In this document: piece by piece, positions 58,247-64,000 of the stretch | How positions within the stretch are numbered: the stretch's first letter is position 1 | Layout of the letters: the number at the start of each line of letters is the position of its first letter | Assembly: GCA_963770315.1 (NCBI GenBank) | Contig: CAVYPC010000002.1 | Span: 1-64,000, forward strand | From: VRUE01 sp963770315 | Lineage (GTDB): Bacteria; Actinomycetota; Thermoleophilia; Solirubrobacterales; 70-9 | Direction of reading: 5' to 3' | DNA length: 64,000 bases | Program-made: the position numbers and the translations under genes | Notes under the pieces: generated by a model | Databases searched by the model: none | What the model was told of the DNA's origin: nothing | The model's input: only the letters and a program-made list of their open reading frames with translations

Positions 58247-60772
58247 CTAGTGATGACGCTTTTTCGGCTTGGGCTTGGGGCCGAGGATCAGCGTCACCTT
58301 GCCTTCTCCGGCGCTGCCGCCTGCCGGCGGCGTTGAGCCTTTGACGACCAGCGGCGGCTTTTTGCGCCCCTTCCTCGCCTTCGGCTTGATCACGGCGCTG
58401 ACCTTGCAGCCCGCCCTGGACAGCGCGCCCGTCGCCTGCCCCAGCGTCATGCCGACGACCTTGGGCACCTTGCACATCGGTAGGGGCGGCGGACGGGTCT
58501 GCTGGGGTCTCGTTTCAGGCGGATTTACTTCGGTGTGGTCCGGTGGAACCTCGATGAATTCGGGCGGAGGCGTGTCCTCCAGGTAGGAAATGGTCGTTGA
58601 GCAGGCCGACTCGTTACGCGCCGCATCGGTCGCTTGAGCCGAGAAGAAGGTGATGGAGTTGTCCGGCACCGTGACTTCGATCCCCGCCCCTGAAAGCTGT
58701 GCTGCCGCCCCGGTTGCCACCGGGGCACCTGCGCATTCGAAGCCGTTGAAGATCCTCACTGTGGACCCGGCCTCGGCCGATCCCTTGATCTTCGGGTGGT
58801 TGTTGTTTGCTCCCGGTTCGGGGTCAGTGCTCGTGAGAGCGGGCTTGGCAGGGGCCATGCTGTCGACGGGATTGCCTTCGAGGCTGTCCATCGCCTTGGC
58901 TATGTCGAGGCGACCGCCGGTGGTCGTTTTCCCCGCCAGCGAAGGAACAGCGTCGACGCCCGCGAGCAGGGCGTTGCGTACTTCGTCCACCGTCGCCAGC
59001 GGTTTGAGCGAGAAGAGCAGCCCCGCCGCCCCGGTCACGTGCGGCGCCGCCATCGAGGTGCCTTGGAGGAAGTGGTAGTCCAGGGGGGCGCTGGCCGGCT
59101 TGTAGCAGGTGATTCCGAGATCGTCGAACCAGATGCCAGTGGTCGGGGTGGTTTCCGCGCCCGCCGTGAAGCCGAAGCGCAGCTTGACCGAGTGGCCGCC
59201 GAGGCCGGTGATCGGCGCGGTGTTGAACGGGGTCATCGCGAAGCTGGGCGTCGCGATTGGAATGTTGTTGAAGAAAGCGGAAGAGCCGTCGCTCAGCACC
59301 TGGTAGTAGGTGCTTCCGGATCCGACATTCCTGTATCGCTTGCCGCTCAGCGTGCAGGCGCCCGTGCCGGGCGGGATGGCGACCCCGTTGGTCAGCCTCA
59401 CGTCGTGTTCGGAGGCCGGCGCCGGCGCTTGGTTCGGCGAGTCGCTCATGCCGAAGGAGGTCAGCGGGCCGTCGCCCGCGGCTGCTGGGCCGAAGCCTTC
59501 GGCGCCGGTTTGCGACCAGGTGGTCGAGAAGTCGTTCGCCTCGAAGTCGTCGTGGAAGCTCACTTCCAACCCCGGATAGGTGCTCAGGATCTCGGTGCCG
59601 GGCGCGCTCAGGTCAACCGAATTTGCGCCCCAGTCAGAGAAGCTTGCGAGCCCATCGGCTTGATCGGTTGCGGCGACGCAGATCACGTTGTCCACCGCGC
59701 TTTTTCCTTCTAGGAGGGGATTGTAATTGCACGGGAAGTGGGGGATGGAATCGTTGTCCTCGGCGTCGTTGCCGGCCGAGATCACGTAGAGGGTTCCCGG
59801 ATTGGCGGCAATCGCGTCCCGCACAACGGTTTCGTTGAACGTCCCGCCAAGCGACATGTTGGCTGCCCGCGCCCCCTTCGCCCCAGCGTAGTTGATAGCC
59901 GCCACCTCAGAGGAGAACGGGCAACGCGCTTCGTTGCCGGCGCTTGCCGAGTTGGAGCAGACACGCAGCGCCATGATTCGAACGTTTTGTGCGACGCCGG
60001 TGATCCCGACTTCGTTGTTCCCAGCAGCGCCCATCGTGCCCGCCGTATGAATCCCATGCCCACCCGAGATCAGGTTGTCGTCAGTGGGGTTTCCGTCCGG
60101 CGTGGATATCGGGGCATCCGCGTTTGAGCCGACGAAGTCGGCGCCGTGGATGTCATCGACTATGCCGTTGCCGTCGTCGTCGACGCCTTCGGTGCCGGAG
60201 GCCTCCGTCGTGTTGGTCCAGGCAACCGAGCTGAGCTCGGCGTCGTTGTAGCGGTAGCCGGTGTCGATGTCGGCGATAACGGTGGTAGGGGTCCCTACGG
60301 TGCGATCCCATGCTGCCGGCGCGTTGACATCGGCACCCGCTACCGCGCCGGCGAAGCCGTTGATCCCAAGGCCGGTGCTGCGCAGCCCCCATAGTTCTCC
60401 GAAGAGCGGGTCGTTGGGGATCGCGTTAGGGGCGCTGTATCCGTCTCGTTCGGCGACGGCGACGGCTGGGTTCGCTTCCAGTTCGCGGGCCGCGTCGCGG
60501 GCCGTCTGCCCAGGTTCGACTTCGACTAGCTGGAAACGGCGGTTACCGAGGTCGCTCGCAAAGTCAACTTCGGCGTCGTTGCGGGCATCCACCCGATCCG
60601 CGCGGCTGGCTCCAGGCGCCCACTCGACGATCACCCGGCTCTGCGAGAGCACGGTCGGTGGAGTCGGTGGCGCCAGCGACGTGGCCGGCTCCTCCTGCCC
60701 CGCGAGGGCCGCCGGAGTGGCCGAAACCAGCCCCAGGAGGACGCACGCGAAGAGGATCCATGACCGGCGCAC
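58247..60772 (-). CDS. Secreted subtilisin-like protease (S8) with C-terminal PASTA-like domain
   Basis: This 841-residue protein has a signal peptide (residues 1-24) and a prodomain (to about residue 115). The catalytic triad is Asp in IADIDTGYRY, His in GGHGIHTAGTMG and Ser in GTSMAAPHVTG, with oxyanion Asn in YVISAGNDAED. Between DLSAPGTEIL and the Ser motif lies an insert of about 140 residues resembling a jelly-roll binding module (FHDDFEA ... WFDDLGITC). After the protease come an Ig-like repeat and a PASTA-like domain (PKVVGMTLGQATGALSRAGC), then a basic tail. PASTA domains bind peptidoglycan or beta-lactams in known cases, so wall attachment is likely. Confidence 0.88.
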   Translation of the reverse strand: MRRSWILFACVLLGLVSATPAALAGQEEPATSLAPPTPPTVLSQSRVIVEWAPGASRADRVDARNDAEVDFASDLGNRRFQLVEVEPGQTARDAARELEANPAVAVAERDGYSAPNAIPNDPLFGELWGLRSTGLGINGFAGAVAGADVNAPAAWDRTVGTPTTVIADIDTGYRYNDAELSSVAWTNTTEASGTEGVDDDGNGIVDDIHGADFVGSNADAPISTPDGNPTDDNLISGGHGIHTAGTMGAAGNNEVGITGVAQNVRIMALRVCSNSASAGNEARCPFSSEVAAINYAGAKGARAANMSLGGTFNETVVRDAIAANPGTLYVISAGNDAEDNDSIPHFPCNYNPLLEGKSAVDNVICVAATDQADGLASFSDWGANSVDLSAPGTEILSTYPGLEVSFHDDFEANDFSTTWSQTGAEGFGPAAAGDGPLTSFGMSDSPNQAPAPASEHDVRLTNGVAIPPGTGACTLSGKRYRNVGSGSTYYQVLSDGSSAFFNNIPIATPSFAMTPFNTAPITGLGGHSVKLRFGFTAGAETTPTTGIWFDDLGITCYKPASAPLDYHFLQGTSMAAPHVTGAAGLLFSLKPLATVDEVRNALLAGVDAVPSLAGKTTTGGRLDIAKAMDSLEGNPVDSMAPAKPALTSTDPEPGANNNHPKIKGSAEAGSTVRIFNGFECAGAPVATGAAAQLSGAGIEVTVPDNSITFFSAQATDAARNESACSTTISYLEDTPPPEFIEVPPDHTEVNPPETRPQQTRPPPLPMCKVPKVVGMTLGQATGALSRAGCKVSAVIKPKARKGRKKPPLVVKGSTPPAGGSAGEGKVTLILGPKPKPKKRHH

Positions 60773-60932
60773 CGGCCAACCATAGCCAGGATCGACGCAT
60801 GAGGCGGATCATTTTTGGCTGGTCTTCACGCTCATGCCGCGACTGGAATCCCTAAAATATGCACCCGCGCTTTTTGGCGGGGGCACGAAGCCTCTGCCCA
60901 TCCAAAAGACGACCCCAGGAGATAAGCCTCGA

Positions 60933-61205
60933 ATGACCTACGTCATCGCCGAGCCGTGCATTGGCCAGAAGGACAACTCGTGCGTCGAGGTCTGTCCGGT
61001 GGACTGCATCCACCCGACTCCGGACGAGCCCGACTACGACTCGGTCGAGATGCTCTACATCGACCCCGACGAGTGCATCGACTGCGATGCCTGCGTCGAG
61101 GCCTGCCCGGTCGACGCCTGCTTCGCCGAGGACCAGCTCCCGGCCGAGTGGGCCAAATACGCCGAGATCAACGCCGAGTACTACAAGAGCAAGGCTTCTG
61201 CGTAA
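60933..61205 (+). CDS. 7Fe-type ferredoxin
   Basis: ATG 60933 (90 residues) is chosen, with AGGAG about ten bases upstream. The first cluster motif is C-x7-C-x3-C-x3-C (CIGQKDNSCVEVCPVDC) and the second C-x2-C-x2-C-x3-C (CIDCDACVEACPVDAC), the pattern of the actinobacterial FdxA type with one 3Fe-4S and one 4Fe-4S cluster. It carries electrons in the cytoplasm. A hexamer TAAAAT at 60853-60858 may be its -10 box. Confidence 0.9.
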   Translation: MTYVIAEPCIGQKDNSCVEVCPVDCIHPTPDEPDYDSVEMLYIDPDECIDCDACVEACPVDACFAEDQLPAEWAKYAEINAEYYKSKASA

Positions 61206-61214
61206 TTGTTTTCC

Positions 61215-61241
61215 GCTTGCTCAAGCCGTTTGCGAGCAAGC
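61215..61241 (+). terminator. Terminator hairpin after ferredoxin gene
   Basis: Perfect 8-bp arms GCTTGCTC/GAGCAAGC (61215-61222, 61234-61241), nine bases after the stop, no strong T-tract. Confidence 0.6.
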
Positions 61242-61326
61242 ACCGGACGCATCGTCTCGTCGTAGCCTTCCACAGCCTGCTGACTGACGATCGGCTGCGT
61301 CCGCTCGAAGCGGGGCGACCCGCGAT

Positions 61327-61878
61327 TTAGCTCACGAGCTGCTCTAAGGCCAGTTCGACCACCTGCGCCCGGGTGTGCACGCCGTGATCGGCGGTGATGA
61401 AGTGGCTGCCGATGAACAGGGAGAAGGCGAGCAGGCAGCGGACCTCGACCTCGTCCCCGTCTCGACAGAAGTCAGCAAGCAACGCGCGCATGAACTCCAT
61501 TCGCCGGTTGTCGACCCGCTTCAGCCGCTTGGCGACAGCCTTGTCACGTCGGGCCCAATCGCGGATCGCAAGCTCGATCTTCAGCAGTTCGCCAGCTGAA
61601 GAGGAAGCCAGGGCGAACAGTCGCCTCAACCTCGCCCTAGCGTCCCCGCCCCCTTCCTCCACGCGCTCGATCACATCGTCGATAACCATTCGCTCCCATG
61701 TGTCGAGCATCTCCTCGAGCAATGCACGCCGGTCGCTGAAGTAGCCGTAGAAGCCGCCCTTGGTGACGCCGAGCACTTGGGCCAGCGTCTCGATCCGGAC
61801 GGCATCGGGACCACCGACCGCAAGAGCCCGAAGCCCCTCTTCGACCCACCTAGCCGGCGGCGTGCGCGTCGCTGGCAT
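61327..61878 (-). CDS. TetR-family transcriptional repressor
   Basis: This 183-residue protein's HTH at residues 28-58 reads RIETLAQVLGVTKGGFYGYF followed by SDRRALLEEML. The rest is an all-helical ligand domain. It diverges from the DUF2867/FAD-oxidoreductase operon, and a 30-bp interrupted palindrome lies in the 79-base gap, so it most likely represses that operon and itself until a small ligand binds. A TATGAT -10 box for tetR overlaps the edge of the palindrome (61917-61922). Confidence 0.88.
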   Translation of the reverse strand: MPATRTPPARWVEEGLRALAVGGPDAVRIETLAQVLGVTKGGFYGYFSDRRALLEEMLDTWERMVIDDVIERVEEGGGDARARLRRLFALASSSAGELLKIELAIRDWARRDKAVAKRLKRVDNRRMEFMRALLADFCRDGDEVEVRCLLAFSLFIGSHFITADHGVHTRAQVVELALEQLVS

Positions 61879-61920
61879 CTCTCTCTATCCGCCTTGCATG
61901 AAGTCCAACGGGGAAGCATC

Positions 61921-61950
61921 ATACGCCCCCGCATATATGCGCTACCGTAT
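61921..61950. promoter_or_regulatory. Probable TetR operator (30-bp interrupted palindrome)
   Basis: ATACG-N4-CGCATATATGCG-N4-CGTAT, perfectly symmetrical about 61935.5. It overlaps the tetR -10 (61917-61922, minus strand) and the TATAAC hexamer (61948-61953) just before the divergent GTG start, so one bound repressor could shut both promoters. Confidence 0.75.
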
Positions 61951-61957
61951 AACGCCC

Positions 61958-62533
61958 GTGAAGCTTCCGAAAGCCGCGCACACCTCCCAGGGCTGGCGGA
62001 TCGACGAGATCGTCCCTGACTTTCGGCTCGAGGACGTGTGGGCACTGCCGACGCCCGGCGGAGCAGACGATTTCCCTATCTTGGTGCGGGGGATCGCCTC
62101 AGCCGACCCGGCGAAAAGCTCGCCGCCAGCCGCCCGCGCGCTGTGGCAGCTCCGCTGGAAGCTCGGCGAGTTGCTGGGCTGGGACGAGCCCGATACCGGG
62201 CTGGGCTCGCGAGTTACGAGCCTCCGGGACCGGCTGCCGGTCGATCTGCGCGACGCTCCGTCGGGCCCAACCTTCGATGCGCTCCCCTTCACCTCGCTGT
62301 ACCTGCTCGAGGACGAGTGGGCAGTTGAGATCGCCAACGGGACCGTCCACGGAGTTGTGCATCTCTGTTGGGTGGCGGAGGGAACGGGCGGCTACCGCGC
62401 CCAGGTGGCCGTCTTTGTGAAGCCGAACGGTCCACTCGGCAGCGCCTATATGGCGGCGATCAAGCCATTTCGCCACCTGATCGTGTATCCGCAGATGATG
62501 CGGGAGCTCGAGCGGAGGTGGCACGAGCGATGA
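61958..62533 (+). CDS. DUF2867-family protein
   Basis: I prefer GTG 61958 (191 residues) over ATG 61937, which lies inside the operator. The protein has DEIVPDFRLEDVWALPTPGG, ALWQLRWKLGELLGWDEPD, DEWAVEIANGTVHGVVHL and VAVFVKPNGPLGSAYMAAIK followed by PFRHLIVYP, which I recognise as DUF2867. The fold may be SRPBCC-like; function is unknown. A TATAAC hexamer five bases upstream suggests a leaderless or short-leader mRNA. It is the first gene of the TetR-controlled operon. Confidence 0.78.
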   Translation: MKLPKAAHTSQGWRIDEIVPDFRLEDVWALPTPGGADDFPILVRGIASADPAKSSPPAARALWQLRWKLGELLGWDEPDTGLGSRVTSLRDRLPVDLRDAPSGPTFDALPFTSLYLLEDEWAVEIANGTVHGVVHLCWVAEGTGGYRAQVAVFVKPNGPLGSAYMAAIKPFRHLIVYPQMMRELERRWHER

Positions 62534-62542
62534 CCGCACCGA

Positions 62543-63787
62543 ATGACGATGTTGGCTAAGGACTTTGACGTCGTGGTTGTTGGCGGGAGCATTGCCGGCT
62601 GCACGGCGGCACGGCTGTTTGCCCAAGGCGGCGCATCCGTCGCCCTGGTGGAGCGACGCCCTGACCCTGCGGCCTACAAGGTCACCTGCACTCACGCCAT
62701 CCTGCCGCCCGCCACGCCGACGATCGAACGGCTCGGCCTTGGGGCGTTGCTGGCCGAGCGCGGCGTGCCGAGAACCTGGGCTGAGTTCTGGACCCCTCAC
62801 GGGGGATGGTTCGGCCTTGTTCCCGACGCTCGCGGCTGGGGAGTGACGCGCCGCACGCTTGACCCGCTCCTTCGAGACCTCGCCGCGAGCACGCCGGGGG
62901 TCGAGTTCTTCCCGGGATGCACAGCAAAGCGCGTTCTCCGCGATCGCGGCCGGCCGGCGGGGATCGAGGTCGAGGACCGTGACGGCAGGTCGCTGCAGCT
63001 CGGCGCCAGGCTGGTGGTCGCAGCGGACGGGCGCAAATCGTCGGTCGCGCGGCTCGCCGGAGTGCCAGGGCGCGTCCGGCCGCACAATCGCTTCTTCTAC
63101 TTCGCCTACTGGCACGGGGTAGAGCGGACGGGGGTGCCGCCCGCCGGCCCTTCCTTCCGACTGTGGGTTCCCAATCCAGACGCTGCATCGGAATTCCCCA
63201 ATGAGGACGGCCTCACGGTCCTCGTGGGCGTCTACCCGCGCTGGCGCCTGGCCGAGGTCCGGGCCGATCTGGAGGGCTCCTACATGCGAACGCTCACCGA
63301 GCTTCAGGATGGGCCGGACCTGAGCAACGCCGAGCGCGTCTCGAAGATCCTCGGCAAGATCGAGGTGCCCAACGTGATCCGTCCGGCAGCGAGACCTGGG
63401 ATCGCCTTCGTCGGCGATGCGGCCCTGGCCGCCGACCCCACCTTCGGGTCCGGGATCAGCTTTGCGTTCATGGGCGCAGAATGGCTGGTCGACGAGACGA
63501 GCAGCGTTCTGGGCAGCCGCCAGGGCCTGGACAACGCCCTGCGCCGCTATCGCCGCAAGTTCGCCTGGCGTCTCGCCCCGCACCATCTGCAGATGGCCGA
63601 TTTCTCGACCGCTCGCGAGATAATGCCAATCGAACGTCGCGCTTTCCGCCGGGCCGCCAGCGACCCGGTCTTCGCGCACGCGCTCGGCGAGGTTCTCGCC
63701 AGGGAGCGTTCGGTTTTTCACCTCCTTGACCCACGGGTCGCGAGCAGACTCCTGGTCCCTGGCGCAAGCCCATCGGAGGCGGCATGA
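62543..63787 (+). CDS. FAD-dependent oxidoreductase (geranylgeranyl reductase/monooxygenase type)
   Basis: This 414-residue protein starts at ATG 62543. The dinucleotide-binding fold is VVVVGGSIAGCTAARLFAQG (GxGxxG-like with Ser) ending in the ribose-binding Glu of LVERR. FVGDAALAADPTFGSG near residue 290 is the second FAD motif (GD). The family hydroxylates, halogenates or saturates small lipophilic molecules. Together with DUF2867, DUF2834 and TetR it looks like an inducible detoxification or modification unit; the substrate is unknown. The stop overlaps the next ATG. Confidence 0.85.
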   Translation: MTMLAKDFDVVVVGGSIAGCTAARLFAQGGASVALVERRPDPAAYKVTCTHAILPPATPTIERLGLGALLAERGVPRTWAEFWTPHGGWFGLVPDARGWGVTRRTLDPLLRDLAASTPGVEFFPGCTAKRVLRDRGRPAGIEVEDRDGRSLQLGARLVVAADGRKSSVARLAGVPGRVRPHNRFFYFAYWHGVERTGVPPAGPSFRLWVPNPDAASEFPNEDGLTVLVGVYPRWRLAEVRADLEGSYMRTLTELQDGPDLSNAERVSKILGKIEVPNVIRPAARPGIAFVGDAALAADPTFGSGISFAFMGAEWLVDETSSVLGSRQGLDNALRRYRRKFAWRLAPHHLQMADFSTAREIMPIERRAFRRAASDPVFAHALGEVLARERSVFHLLDPRVASRLLVPGASPSEAA

Positions 63788-64000
63788 ACTGGCGTGAACG
63801 CACCCTGCTCGCTCTCGCGATCGTGGGGTTCGTCGTGCCCAGCACCATGACCGCGCTGTTCGTGGTCCGGCACGGCCTCACCCTCGATGGGTACTTTCGA
63901 CACTGGGGCGAGTCACTGCCGGCAACCCAGCTTGCCCTCGATTTGAGCATCGCCTTCGTCGCGTTCGCGCTTTGGGCGGCGTGGGAGGGACGACGTCTCG
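63784..64000 (+). CDS. DUF2834-like membrane protein, 3' end outside the window
   Basis: The start ATG 63784 overlaps the previous stop. The 72 visible residues hold two hydrophobic segments (LLALAIVGFVVPSTMTALFV and LALDLSIAFVAFALWAAW) with HWGESLPATQ between them, typical of DUF2834, a small polytopic protein of about 110 residues. It is the third gene of the TetR-controlled operon and runs off the window end. Confidence 0.7.
   Translation, partial: MNWRERTLLALAIVGFVVPSTMTALFVVRHGLTLDGYFRHWGESLPATQLALDLSIAFVAFALWAAWEGRRL

Noticed and set aside
1..64000. tRNA, rRNA, insertion sequence with transposase, phage genes or replication origin
   Set aside because: I found no cloverleaf with typical T-loop sequence, no rRNA, no transposase or integrase motifs and no DnaA-box cluster by eye. 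Short tRNA genes could still escape a manual reading.

Overview
The window looks like a chromosomal piece of a GC-rich actinobacterium, most plausibly of the class Thermoleophilia (Solirubrobacterales-like). The reasons are the very high GC content with strong third-position bias, frequent GTG/TTG starts, ATGA/GTGA stop-start overlaps, a CIRCE-controlled groESL operon, paired RTX-type calcium-binding repeat proteins and a subtilase with a C-terminal PASTA-like domain. The lineage is an inference from style; no rRNA or tRNA gene is visible to confirm it.

Positions 1-40.8 kb form a large, strand-switching locus for a rhamnose-containing surface polysaccharide. It carries about ten glycosyltransferases (GT2, GT4 and fused types), four GT-C-like membrane proteins, four SDR sugar-nucleotide enzymes outside the rml set, an ABC-2 exporter with a Wzt-like ATPase, the dTDP-L-rhamnose genes rmlA and rmlD-rmlB-rmlC, an FkbM and a class I methyltransferase, a polyprenyl-phosphate sugar-1-phosphate transferase (initiating enzyme), an O-antigen-ligase/polymerase-like protein, and two secreted clan-A glycoside-hydrolase-like proteins. 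Two unrelated modules interrupt it: an XRE regulator/nucleotidyltransferase pair (6.9-7.8 kb) and an AAA-DUF4143 ATPase (23.7-25.0 kb).

The gap between rmlA and rmlD (26.1-27.1 kb) is not empty. On the minus strand it holds three tandem cassettes, each with an almost or fully complete anti-16S Shine-Dalgarno sequence, an 18-19 codon ORF of one peptide family (M-x-[LI]-K ... K-[NS]-G) and a GC-rich hairpin. This is the best candidate for an undescribed system here.

Positions 40.8-49.2 kb hold a large Lhr helicase, an ASH/HYDIN-like secreted protein, a MazF/ribbon-helix-helix toxin-antitoxin pair, a Crp/Fnr regulator and pcm. Two families of palindromic repeat element lie here. Family I is inserted twice, in frame and in opposite orientations, inside lhr. 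Family II forms an inverted pair in the intergenic region after pcm. In both families the long outer stems differ between copies yet stay perfectly self-complementary.

Positions 49.2-64 kb hold two RTX-repeat paralogues sharing a 190-bp identical segment, an ASCH-domain and an SRPBCC-like protein, groES-groEL, a GH26-like secreted protein, an NmrA-like reductase, a large secreted subtilase, a 7Fe-type ferredoxin, and a TetR-controlled divergent operon (DUF2867, FAD oxidoreductase, DUF2834) with a 30-bp interrupted palindrome in the control region.
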